Assembly: GCA_035532475.1 (NCBI GenBank)
Contig: DATKQY010000059.1
Span: 56,613-120,612 of the forward strand
Reading direction: 5' to 3'
DNA length: 64,000 nucleotides
Source of the DNA: DATKQY01 sp035532475
Lineage (GTDB): Bacteria > Actinomycetota > Acidimicrobiia > Acidimicrobiales > Bog-793
Shown here in pieces: positions 27,436 through 35,567 of this stretch; position 1 is the stretch's first letter; the number at the start of each line of letters is the position of its first letter. Both the position numbers and the translations under genes were made by a program. The notes under the pieces were generated by a model. It was not told the origin of the DNA. It did no database searches and worked only from the letters and a program-made list of their open reading frames with translations.

Positions 27436-27662
27436 TCGCCGTCGTGGCCCTCGGGGTACGTGAGGTCGATGCGGTCCGCGGGCACCTTCAGGGCGTGCTC
27501 GAGGATCGGCACCATCACGCTGGCGGGCACCAGGCACTCGGCGCAGGCGTCTGGGGTCGCGGAGATGACGACGCCAATCCGTTCACCGTCTTCGACCGCG
27601 ATCTCATAGCCGTCTGCCTCGAGTGCAGTCCGGACAGACGCGAGGCCCTCCACATCGATCAC
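27432..27662 (-). CDS. Small CxxC protein in the UGSC-type module
   Basis: 76 residues. A textbook AGGAGGAGGT lies 5 nt before the GTG, and the gene overlaps both neighbours by 4 nt (GTGA upstream, ATGA downstream), so it is almost surely expressed. It is acidic and contains one C-A-E-C pair (around residue 40) in ATPDACAECLVP, the only notable motif; it could bind metal or take part in thiol exchange. No family assigned. Confidence 0.75.
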   Translation of the reverse strand: MIDVEGLASVRTALEADGYEIAVEDGERIGVVISATPDACAECLVPASVMVPILEHALKVPADRIDLTYPEGHDGE

Positions 27663-28747
27663 TGCTGACCTCCTCCTATTGCTGGGCTCGCCTCGACGAG
27701 GCACGAGGTGTTCGACCAGGTCCCGAACACCCGGCAGACAAGCGACATGGCGGCGTTTCGGGCGCCGGTCACGGCGACCGGGATCTGGGCGGGGGTCGGG
27801 ATGATCCGAGTGAGCGTATCCTGAGGCACCCGCTCCTCGACACCGGCCGAGCGCCCTCCCATGGGCCCCTCTCCGACGGCGTCCTTGCCGGCCCGCCGCA
27901 GGTCCGCCTCGCTGCGCACGCAGTGCTCGATGAACCACGCTTTCACGTCGCCCTTGGAATAGCCGGCTTTGGCGAGCAGCTGCGCGTGCTCGGGGCTGAA
28001 GACCACGAAGCAGGACTGGTCCCGGAAGATGAGCGAACCGGTCCGCACGATGGTGTCCGCGAAGTCGAACAGCACCTGCTCGGGATCCTGGGTATGGCGG
28101 TTGTCCACGAACTCGCACGTCCGCAGCAACGTTGCCGACACGGCGCTTTGACCCTCGGGGAGCCCCATCTCCACCGACAGGGGCTCCCACGGGCTCTCTT
28201 CCTCGTTTTCGCCGAAGCAGATCGCGAAGCGACCGGGCAGTCCCTGTGTCGCCTGGTCGAACTCGTGGGGCCGAATGCCAAAGGCGTTGCGCACGATGAG
28301 CCCGATCGCTCGGGCCACGGTGGCGTTCGCGCGAAAGCCCGGTCCGAAGGCGCCGCCGGTGCTGTTGAAGCCGAGCTCGTGACGCGCCGGGCCGTTGAGG
28401 ATGATCATCGGGGCCGGCCCGCTCGTGCTCTGCCATCCGCCGCCTTTTGCCGCCCGGTCGCGGTTGACCGCCTCCCAAGCGGCGAGGACGACCGGAAAGT
28501 ACTCGGGTTTGCAGCCCGCCATGGCGGCGTTCACCGCCGCCAGCTCGACCGTGCAGGAACGCCCGAGGTGGTCCATGCGACCGATCACCTCGTCGGGCGA
28601 GCGCGGCGTCAGCGCGAGGAAGCGGTCGACGAGCGAGCGCGTCGCGGGCACCAGCGGAAGCCCGTCGGACCACCCCTGCTCGTAGCAGTGCTCGACCGCC
28701 GCCTGGGCAGCCTCGGGATCGAGATCCGGCGCGGCCGCCTCCGCCAT
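27659..28747 (-). CDS. Conserved uncharacterised protein paired with UGSC protein
   Basis: About 362 residues; its ATG shares one base with the stop of the UGSC gene. Motifs that look conserved are GWSDGLPLVP near the N terminus, MAGCKPEYFPVVLAAWEAV, ILNGPARHELGFNS, ATQGLPGRFAICFGENEEESPWEPL and a C-terminal RNAAMSLVCR. No signal or transmembrane segment. I recall similar proteins in soil bacteria next to UGSC-type proteins but know no function. Cys residues in AGC, CF, FVDN-flanking and the C terminus could support thiol chemistry. Confidence 0.72.
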   Translation of the reverse strand: MAEAAAPDLDPEAAQAAVEHCYEQGWSDGLPLVPATRSLVDRFLALTPRSPDEVIGRMDHLGRSCTVELAAVNAAMAGCKPEYFPVVLAAWEAVNRDRAAKGGGWQSTSGPAPMIILNGPARHELGFNSTGGAFGPGFRANATVARAIGLIVRNAFGIRPHEFDQATQGLPGRFAICFGENEEESPWEPLSVEMGLPEGQSAVSATLLRTCEFVDNRHTQDPEQVLFDFADTIVRTGSLIFRDQSCFVVFSPEHAQLLAKAGYSKGDVKAWFIEHCVRSEADLRRAGKDAVGEGPMGGRSAGVEERVPQDTLTRIIPTPAQIPVAVTGARNAAMSLVCRVFGTWSNTSCLVEASPAIGGGQQ

Positions 28748-29301
28748 CAGGCGGCGCCGCGTCGGACGGCGGTGTCGACCAGCAGGGACGCGACGTGGTC
28801 TGCGACGCCCTCGGCCCGCTCCCGCACCTGCTCGGCCGACAGCCCGGCCATCGGGTGCTCCACCGTGGCGTAGCGGTACCCGGCAGCGCCGCGGACGACG
28901 GCCATCGCGTCGGCAGTCGCCTTGAAGGACTCGGTGCAGACGACCGCGGCGGGCGTCCCGAGGCGTTCGAGGGCGATCGCGTCGGCGACGGCGGCAGCGC
29001 TGCACGAGCCGCAGTCGCCGACACCAATGACCACGAGGTCGGACGCCCCGGCAAGCTCGGAGAGCAGCTCCGCCGGTGCATCGACCGTCGCCACGGGCTT
29101 CTTGCGCACAACGAGGCCGCCGATGCCGTAGCGCTCGACGAGCACCTGGCCGAGCTCCTCTACGAAGCGGCCGGCGTTCTGCTTGCCATTGTCGAGCATG
29201 CCCACGGTCCTGCCGCTCAGGCTCTCCGGTCGCGGAGCGAGCTGCATCGCTCCATCCGCGCTGGTCGTCCGTCCGGTCGGGTCCATGATCTGTGAGCCCA
29301 T
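28747..29301 (-). CDS. UGSC-family protein (cysteine form)
   Basis: About 184 residues. The signature is VVIGVGDCGSCSAA, with Cys97-Gly-Ser-Cys100 at the place where the family often has selenocysteine (UGSC). The fold looks like a Rossmann-type alpha/beta domain (TVGMLDNGKQNAGRF, AAVVCTESF). The biochemical role of the family is not established; a redox or thiol-dependent C-heteroatom step is an inference. First gene of a tightly overlapping set of four (UGSC, 362-residue protein, CxxC protein, SDR). Confidence 0.75.
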   Translation of the reverse strand: MGSQIMDPTGRTTSADGAMQLAPRPESLSGRTVGMLDNGKQNAGRFVEELGQVLVERYGIGGLVVRKKPVATVDAPAELLSELAGASDLVVIGVGDCGSCSAAAVADAIALERLGTPAAVVCTESFKATADAMAVVRGAAGYRYATVEHPMAGLSAEQVRERAEGVADHVASLLVDTAVRRGAA

Positions 29302-29381
29302 CGTCTCGCCTCGCTCCCGTCTGTGTTCCTACTGTTCGTGGACGCCGCCTCGCCGGTCCTCACCTTGCAGGCGGCCACCGC

Positions 29382-30497
29382 TCAGTGCTCGTGGACGATC
29401 ACCCCGCGGATGTTCTTCCCGTCCAGCATGTCCTGGTAGCCCTCGTTGATGTCGTCCAGCCGGTAGCGGCGGGTTATCAACTCCTCGAGCTTCATGTCGC
29501 CGGACTTGTAGAGGCCGAGCACCTTCGGGACGTCGTAAAGCGGGTTGGCATTCCCGAACAGCGCCCCCTGGATGCGCCGCACGTAGCCCACCAGTGGGCT
29601 GCCGGTGAGGTGCACCGTCTTCACGTCAGGGGGGCTCACCGAGGTGATGACCACCGTCCCCGCCTTGCCGCACATCGAGACGGCGTTGGTGACGTCCTCC
29701 TCGGCCAGCAGCCCGACCGTGAGAATGATCTTGTCCGCCAGCTGACCGCGGGTGATCTCGACGAGCTTCTCGCGCGCCGACTCGGGGTCGCCAAAGGCGA
29801 GGGTCGCCCCGAAGCGAATCGCCTGCTCTCGCTTGAAGGGCACCGGGTCGATCGCGATCACGTTCTTGGCGCCGGCGAGACGCGCACCTTGTACGGCGTT
29901 CATCCCAACCCCGCCGGTGCCAAAGATGACGACAGTCTCACCGACGCGGACGTCTGCCGCGTAGACCGCGGATGCCCAACCGGTCGTCGCCCCGCAGCCG
30001 ACGAGGCAGGCGACCTCGAACGGGATGTCGTCGTCCATCTTGATGCAGGAGTACTCCGAGACCACCGAGAACTGCGAGAACGATCCGACGACGCAGAACG
30101 CACCGAAGTCCTCGCCGTTCTGGTGGAACCGGAAGGTCTCGTCCTGCAGACAGCCCCGACCGGCGTACAGGCCACGGTCACACAGGTTCTGGCGGCCCGT
30201 CGAGCAGTAGCGGCAGTGCCCACAGGCCGGGATGTAGGACGTGACGATGTGGTCACCGGGCTTCACCCGCTGCACCGCCGAACCCACCGCCTCCACGACG
30301 CCGGCGCCCTCGTGACCCCCGACGAGCGGCATGCGGATGTGGGAGCCGCCGGTCTCGCGGATGTGCTCGTCCGAGTGGCACATCCCCGAGGCCATGAAGC
30401 GGACGAGAACCTCGTGCGGCTTCGGCTCGTCGAGGTCGAGCTCGGTGATCTCCCACGGCTTTCCGGGGACCCGGAGGACTGCTGCGGTCGTCTTCAT
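29382..30497 (-). CDS. NDMA-dependent (mycofactocin-type) alcohol dehydrogenase
   Basis: About 371 residues; AAGGAG before the ATG, which overlaps the ABC ATPase stop by 4 nt. Catalytic zinc: Cys and His in GMCHSDEH and GGHEG. Structural zinc: four Cys in PACGHCRYCSTGRQNLC. The stretch GLYAGRGCLQDETFRFHQNGED and the C-terminal MLDGKNIRGVIV are typical of the actinobacterial family that keeps NAD tightly bound and passes electrons to mycofactocin (NDMA in vitro). A second copy lies at 35568-36695. Substrate could be methanol, formaldehyde adducts or a pathway alcohol. Confidence 0.85.
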   Translation of the reverse strand: MKTTAAVLRVPGKPWEITELDLDEPKPHEVLVRFMASGMCHSDEHIRETGGSHIRMPLVGGHEGAGVVEAVGSAVQRVKPGDHIVTSYIPACGHCRYCSTGRQNLCDRGLYAGRGCLQDETFRFHQNGEDFGAFCVVGSFSQFSVVSEYSCIKMDDDIPFEVACLVGCGATTGWASAVYAADVRVGETVVIFGTGGVGMNAVQGARLAGAKNVIAIDPVPFKREQAIRFGATLAFGDPESAREKLVEITRGQLADKIILTVGLLAEEDVTNAVSMCGKAGTVVITSVSPPDVKTVHLTGSPLVGYVRRIQGALFGNANPLYDVPKVLGLYKSGDMKLEELITRRYRLDDINEGYQDMLDGKNIRGVIVHEH

Positions 30498-31645
30498 CTC
30501 TCGACTCCTTGTGTCATCCCGGGCGTCCAGGCGGGGGCGGTAGGGGCTCCTCCGCCTGGCGCGACCTCGGCAGAGCTGGGCAGGGGAAAATGGCAGGCCA
30601 CCAGGTGGTCCTTGCGCAGCATCTGCAGCTCAGGGACCTCGGTTATGCAGCGTTCCTGGGCCCTCGGGCAGCGAGTGCGGAAGCGGCAGCCGCTCGGCGG
30701 ATGGATGGGCGAGGGCAGTTCCCCGCTGATGACCTCCCGCATGTTCACCTGGTCGACCTCGGGATCCGGATCGGGGATCGACCTGAGCAGCGCGAGGGTA
30801 TAGGGGTGGAGCGGCTCCCGGTAGATGGCCTCCGAGGGCCCGACCTCACAGAGCTTGCCGAGGTACATCACCATCACCCGGTCGCTCACCTGCTTGACCA
30901 GGGCGAGGTCGTGGGCGATGAACAGGTAGGAGAGGCCGAGCTCCCCGCGGAGCTTCTCGAAGAGATTGAGCACCTGGGCCTGCACCAGCACGTCCAGCGA
31001 CGACACCGCCTCGTCGCAGATGACGAGCTGGGGATTGAGGGCGATCGCCCGGGCGATGGCGACGCGCTGGGCCTGACCGCCCGACAGCTGCCCGGGACGC
31101 CGTCTGCCGTGGATGTTCGGGTCGAGGCCGACGAGCTCGAGCAGCTCCGCCACCCGGGCCCTGCGCTGGGCCCGGTCGCCGTCCTTGTAGGCGACGAGCG
31201 GCTCGGCGACGATGTCGTTGACGCGCCACTTTGGGTCGAGCGAGCCGTAGGGGTCCTGGAAGACCATCTGCAGGTGGCGCCGCAACGGCGCCACCTGGCG
31301 GCGGCCCAGCTTGACGAGATCGACCCCCTCGAACAGCACCTGGCCGGACTTCGGTGGCGGAGCCTGGATGACGGAGCGGGCGAGGGTGGACTTGCCCGAG
31401 CCGGTCTCGCCCACAACGCCGAGGGTCTCCCCGGCGCGCATCTCGAACGAGACGTTCGAGACCGCCTGGAGCACGCCGCCCTTCACCCCGCCGAAGTTGC
31501 GGATCTGAAACTCCTGCACGAGGTTGCGCACCTCGAGCAGCACCTTCTCTCCCGTCGGGCGCCCCGTCGTCTCGGTCGTCGCCACGCCCCCGATCCCGAG
31601 TGGCGCGACCCCGCTCGCCGCGTCGGAGCCGTTGAGCGTGGTCAC
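30494..31645 (-). CDS. Peptide/nickel-type ABC transporter ATPase (DppF/OppF)
   Basis: About 383 residues from a GTG. Walker A is GETGSGKST, the Q loop VFQDPYGSLDPKW, signature LSGGQAQRV, Walker B LVICDEAVSSLD and the switch histidine AHDLALV. The C-terminal oligopeptide-family extension has three Cys near SGCRFRTRCPRAQERC, which may hold an iron-sulfur cluster as in DppD-type ATPases. Downstream of the two permease genes and translationally coupled to an NDMA-dependent alcohol dehydrogenase gene. Its partner ATPase gene is ~6 kb away at 37136-38197. Confidence 0.92.
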   Translation of the reverse strand: MTTLNGSDAASGVAPLGIGGVATTETTGRPTGEKVLLEVRNLVQEFQIRNFGGVKGGVLQAVSNVSFEMRAGETLGVVGETGSGKSTLARSVIQAPPPKSGQVLFEGVDLVKLGRRQVAPLRRHLQMVFQDPYGSLDPKWRVNDIVAEPLVAYKDGDRAQRRARVAELLELVGLDPNIHGRRRPGQLSGGQAQRVAIARAIALNPQLVICDEAVSSLDVLVQAQVLNLFEKLRGELGLSYLFIAHDLALVKQVSDRVMVMYLGKLCEVGPSEAIYREPLHPYTLALLRSIPDPDPEVDQVNMREVISGELPSPIHPPSGCRFRTRCPRAQERCITEVPELQMLRKDHLVACHFPLPSSAEVAPGGGAPTAPAWTPGMTQGVER

Positions 31646-31691
31646 GAGCGCCAGCCCCTTTCCCGTAGGTGGACGAGCCGTCGCTGGTAGG

Positions 31692-32591
31692 TCACCGGAC
31701 CACCCCCCAGCGGGCCCGCAGCGCCTCGCTCAGCGTGTTGAGGGCAACGACGGTCACCAGCAGCACGATGCTCGGCACGAGCAGGAGCGCGGGCTCGTTC
31801 GACATCACCTGCTGGCCGGCCGCGATCATGTTCCCCCAGCTCGGACCTGGCGGCGGGATGCCATAGCCGAAGAAGCTGATCGTCGCCTCGAGGATCACCA
31901 CGATGGCGGCGCCGAGCACAGCGAAGGTGATGAGCTGCGGCAAGATGTTGGGCAAGACGTGGCGGAGATTCGTCCGCCAGCGCTTCGACCCCGACAGGCG
32001 AGCGGCGACGACGAAGGTCTGGTCGCGGACTCGCACGGCCCCCGACCGGGCGACTCGGGCGAAGGTGGGAATCGAGACGACCGCGAGCGCCCAGATGATG
32101 TCGGCCTCCCCCGCCCCGAGCCCGTCGACGATGGCCAGCGCGATGACGATCGCCGGGAAGGCGATGAGGACATCGAGGACCCGCATCACCGTGGCCTCGG
32201 CCAAGCCGCTGAACGAGGCCGCCGCCACCCCGATGAACCCGCCGACCACGAGGCCGATTCCCTGGACCGCGAACATCACCTCGAAGGACACCCTGCCGCC
32301 ATAGAGCAGCCGGGACATGATGTCGTTGCCGACGGAGTCGGTGCCGAGGATGTGGCCCGGGGAGCCGAGCGGCAGGCTCGCGTCGAGGATGCTGCCGCCG
32401 ACCGGTGGCGGCAGTTTGTAGACGAGCGGCCACACGAAACACGCCAGCAGGAGCAAGACGAGCACGCCTGCCGGGATGTATAGGTCGAGCGAGTGCACCC
32501 AGCCTCGCCGGCTGCGCGCCGGTTCCTCGGCCATGACCGCCGCAGCGATCGGCACGCTCGGGGTGGCGGCCTCAGAGGGCAGCGCGGCCAT
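31692..32591 (-). CDS. Peptide/nickel-type ABC permease (DppC)
   Basis: About 299 residues, starting 20 nt inside the end of the DppB-type gene. A basic N terminus, one helix at ~35-55, then the LGTDSVGNDIMSRLLYGGRVS loop and five more helices; the ATPase-coupling (EAA) loop is AARLSGSKRWRTNLRHVLPN. This is the standard DppC arrangement. It forms the channel with the DppB-type protein. The imported compound is unknown. Confidence 0.92.
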   Translation of the reverse strand: MAALPSEAATPSVPIAAAVMAEEPARSRRGWVHSLDLYIPAGVLVLLLLACFVWPLVYKLPPPVGGSILDASLPLGSPGHILGTDSVGNDIMSRLLYGGRVSFEVMFAVQGIGLVVGGFIGVAAASFSGLAEATVMRVLDVLIAFPAIVIALAIVDGLGAGEADIIWALAVVSIPTFARVARSGAVRVRDQTFVVAARLSGSKRWRTNLRHVLPNILPQLITFAVLGAAIVVILEATISFFGYGIPPPGPSWGNMIAAGQQVMSNEPALLLVPSIVLLVTVVALNTLSEALRARWGVVR

Positions 32592-33627
32592 AGCGGATCC
32601 TCGGGTCGATGACGCCGTACAAGACGTCGGTGATCAAGTTCGCGAGCACGACAACGCCCGCGAAGACGAGCACGATGCCCTGCACCAGCGGGGCGTCGCG
32701 ATTGCCGATACCGGTCAGCAGCTGGTAGCCGATCCCCGGCAGCCCGAAGATCTCCTCGACGATCACCGTGTAGGCAAACAAGGTCGCCACGTTCAGGCCG
32801 AGGATGGTGATGAAGCCGATCAGCGAGTTCCTGAAGGCGTGGCGTGTGAGGATGTGCCAGGTCCCGAGCCCCTTGGCGCGGGCGGTGACGACGTAGTCCT
32901 CGGACTGCATCTGCTCCAGCAGGTCGGCGCGCAGCAACCGCACGTAGAAGCCCGCCGAGGGGAGGGCGATCGTCAGCGCCGGCAGCGTCATGTCGCGGAG
33001 GTTCTCGCCGAGGCTCTGGGTGATCGAGGTGTAGCCGAGCGCCGGAAAGACCCGCCAGATCACCGCGAAGACGAGGACGAAGAGGAGGCCGAGGACGAAC
33101 TGGGGCACCGAGAGGAACCCCATCGAGAGGACCATCGTGATCCGATCGAGGATGCCACCTGGCCGGCGGGCGCAGAGCAGGGCGAGCGGGACCGAAATGA
33201 CCAGCATCACGATCGAGGAGAGGACGACAAGCTCGAGGGTGATCGGCAGGTGCTGGCCGAGGATCTGGCCGACCGACTGTCCGTTCTGCAACGAGGCCCC
33301 GAGGTTCCCATGCAGCACGCCGACGAGCCAGTGCCAGTAGCGCAGGAGGAACGGCTCGTTCAGGTGGAGCTTGATCGAGAGCTGGTGGACCTCGAGCGGC
33401 GTGGCGTTGGCGCCGAGCAGCGCCGAGGCGGCGTCGCCCGGCAGCAGGTTCATCAGGATCGCGCTGAGGAACGTGACCCCCCACATCACCGGGATGGCAA
33501 TCAGGATGCGACGCCCGGCTAGGCGCACGGTGGGCGACGAGGCAAGAGCGGTCCGCCACCGCAGGCCCTCGTCCTCCTGGGGGTGCTCCGGCGCCGCGGA
33601 GGTCGGCACCACCGCCGATGCGCTCAA
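32572..33627 (-). CDS. Peptide/nickel-type ABC permease (DppB)
   Basis: About 351 residues from TTG 33627, chosen because AAGGAAGG lies nine nt upstream; a GTG at 33612 is possible. After ~45 polar residues come RILIAIPVMWGVTFLSAIL and the DppB hallmarks LPGDAA and HLNEPFLLRYWHWLVGVLHGNLG (read as two segments), then the coupling loop ARAKGLGTWHILTRHAFRNS. Six transmembrane helices expected. The 188 nt before it contain a 16-bp perfect stem-loop that separates it from the binding-protein gene. Confidence 0.88.
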   Translation of the reverse strand: MSASAVVPTSAAPEHPQEDEGLRWRTALASSPTVRLAGRRILIAIPVMWGVTFLSAILMNLLPGDAASALLGANATPLEVHQLSIKLHLNEPFLLRYWHWLVGVLHGNLGASLQNGQSVGQILGQHLPITLELVVLSSIVMLVISVPLALLCARRPGGILDRITMVLSMGFLSVPQFVLGLLFVLVFAVIWRVFPALGYTSITQSLGENLRDMTLPALTIALPSAGFYVRLLRADLLEQMQSEDYVVTARAKGLGTWHILTRHAFRNSLIGFITILGLNVATLFAYTVIVEEIFGLPGIGYQLLTGIGNRDAPLVQGIVLVFAGVVVLANLITDVLYGVIDPRIRYGRAAL

Positions 33628-33675
33628 CGCAACCGTCCTTCCTTGCGGGTCCGTCCTTCGCCGCCCACGAAGCCG

Positions 33676-33719
33676 GGGCAGCCCGGGGGTGCGGACGCAC
33701 TGCCACCCCCGGGCTGCCC
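33676..33719 (-). terminator. 16-bp perfect stem-loop between binding-protein and permease genes
   Basis: GGGCAGCCCGGGGGTG (33676-33691) and its exact complement (33704-33719) flank a 12-nt loop. On the transcript it falls ~97-140 nt after the binding-protein stop and ~50 nt before the DppB-type start. It should act as a partial terminator or 3' end protector, raising binding-protein expression above that of the membrane parts. Confidence 0.65.
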
Positions 33720-33815
33720 ACCGGGCAAGGCTCGACTCCCGTCTGCCTGCCCGCCTCGTTTCCAGCACTGCCTTTCAGGTTCTGCTACCGCTTGACCGCT
33801 CGTTCGACGAGCCGC

Positions 33816-35441
33816 CTAGCCGTTGTTGTAGACGTCCTCCCAGAGGATCGCCGGAGTCACCGCCACCGACGGCAGCGGGGTGGACAGGCCAGGGCCACCC
33901 ACGCCCTTGGCGGCCACGTCGTAGCCGTTGATCGGGAAGAGGAAGGGCCCGTAGGCCTCCTTGGCGATGTAGGCCGCCGCCGCGGAGTAGTACAACCCCC
34001 GGGTCTTCGGATTGATCACCCCCGACGCCTTGTTCAACAGGTTGTCGAGGTGCGGGTCGTGCACCCCGCTGAACGGCGACTTCGAGGAGAAACGGAAGGC
34101 CACGCCGACGCCCGTCGCCGGGTCGTAGGCGCCCGCCGTCTGCAGCGCGATCTGCCACTTGCCGCCAATGAACTGCGAGATCAAGGACGACAGGTCGTAG
34201 ACCGAGAGCGTCACCTTCATCCCCGCGGCCTGGTACATCGTCTGCAGGGCCTCGTCCATGTTCTGGGCTTCGGTGTTTTGGATCGTGAAGAGGTTGAACG
34301 ACAGACCATGGAGCGCCGTGACGATCTTCTTCGCCTCGTTGAGGTTGTAGCCGATGTAGCCCGGAACCTTCTGCTGGTAGAACAGGCCCGCCGGCGCCTC
34401 GAAGGACTCACCCACCGGCGTTGTTCCGCCGAACAGCTTCTGGTCGAGCAGCGCGGCATCGGTGGCGTAGTAGATGGCCTTGCGGGCTTGGATGTTGTTG
34501 AACGGCGGAATCGACGTGTTGAGCTGGATGTCGTACGGCGAGGTCGACGGCTCGGTCGTCAGCTGGAAGTGGGCCTTGAAGCTCTTCGCCAGCTGCGGCG
34601 TCGAGAGGTTCTCGTATGCCTGGCCCGTCCCGGCAAGCATCGCCTCGTAGGCCGCCTCGTCGTTGGCCACCGACTTGAAGGTCAGCGTGTTCAGGTAGGG
34701 ATGCCCCGACTGCCAGTAGTGCGGGTTCTTCTTCAGGACCAGCACTGAGCTCGGGGTGTCGCTGACCACCGTGAAGGGGCCGGCGCCGACGGGCTTTAGC
34801 GCGAACGCCTGCGCGCCCATCGTCTTGAGGGCGGTCGGCGAGGCGATCCAGTTGAAGATGTCATCCTGCATGGCGTTGATAAACGAGGCGTCCACGTACT
34901 GCAGCGTGATCGACAGCGAGTACGGGCTGAGGACCGTGACGACGGGCGTCGCGGTCTGGTTGAAGACGGGCTTGCAGGAGCAGGTGCCCCCGAGGTCGCG
35001 CCGCCAGTTCTCCACAACGGCCGGCGCTGTGAAGGCAGTGCCGTCGGAGAACTTCACGCCTTTGCGGAGGTTGATGACGATCGTCTTGCCGCCGTTGGTG
35101 TACTTGTACCCCGTGGCGAGGTCGTAGATCGTCTGGCCGTTAGGGCCGAGCTCGAAAAGCTGGCCGAAAATTGCGTTCATGTAGCTCTGGTCGGCGGCCC
35201 CGTTGGTGTCGGTCGCGGGGTCGAGACCCGGCCAGCTGCCGGTGTATCCCGTCCATTCGAGAACCGTCAGCGAGCCGCCGTGGCGCGGGTTGGTGCCGCT
35301 GGAGTGCGCACCCTGGCTGGCCGAGGCGATCGTCCCGCTGCCGAGCAGCCCGAACAGCAACGCTGCGAACATTGACACGACACCGGCGCCGAACAGCTTC
35401 GTTCTGCGTCGCAGGCGTGCGGGCCCGAATTGTCCTTTCAC
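33816..35441 (-). CDS. Peptide/nickel-type ABC substrate-binding protein
   Basis: About 541 residues from a GTG with GGGGGT six to eleven nt upstream. A basic N terminus (residues 1-17), a hydrophobic core (FGAGVVSMFAALLFGLLG) and an SxA-like cleavage region form a signal peptide. No lipobox cysteine is present, which is unusual for a monoderm. The mature part has the SBP family 5 pattern: VNLRKGVKFSDGT-like (here INLRKGVKFSDGTAF), VGAGPFTVV, KNPHYW, and ATDAALLDQKLFGG. Captures a peptide or other medium-sized solute outside the membrane for the adjacent permeases. Confidence 0.9.
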   Translation of the reverse strand: MKGQFGPARLRRRTKLFGAGVVSMFAALLFGLLGSGTIASASQGAHSSGTNPRHGGSLTVLEWTGYTGSWPGLDPATDTNGAADQSYMNAIFGQLFELGPNGQTIYDLATGYKYTNGGKTIVINLRKGVKFSDGTAFTAPAVVENWRRDLGGTCSCKPVFNQTATPVVTVLSPYSLSITLQYVDASFINAMQDDIFNWIASPTALKTMGAQAFALKPVGAGPFTVVSDTPSSVLVLKKNPHYWQSGHPYLNTLTFKSVANDEAAYEAMLAGTGQAYENLSTPQLAKSFKAHFQLTTEPSTSPYDIQLNTSIPPFNNIQARKAIYYATDAALLDQKLFGGTTPVGESFEAPAGLFYQQKVPGYIGYNLNEAKKIVTALHGLSFNLFTIQNTEAQNMDEALQTMYQAAGMKVTLSVYDLSSLISQFIGGKWQIALQTAGAYDPATGVGVAFRFSSKSPFSGVHDPHLDNLLNKASGVINPKTRGLYYSAAAAYIAKEAYGPFLFPINGYDVAAKGVGGPGLSTPLPSVAVTPAILWEDVYNNG

Positions 35442-35567
35442 AGATGCACCCCCATACTCATGTATCCCCCAGTGTTATGGACTCTCCTGGCCGTCTGGGC
35501 CGGGAGATTCTTCAGGGCGGCCCGCTCCCACACGGGCGACCCTCGTCACGGCGCTAGCCGCCAATCG

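Noticed and set aside
28747..29301. Selenocysteine in the UGSC protein
   Set aside because: The CGSC motif is encoded by ordinary Cys codons; no in-frame TGA or SECIS-like need is seen.
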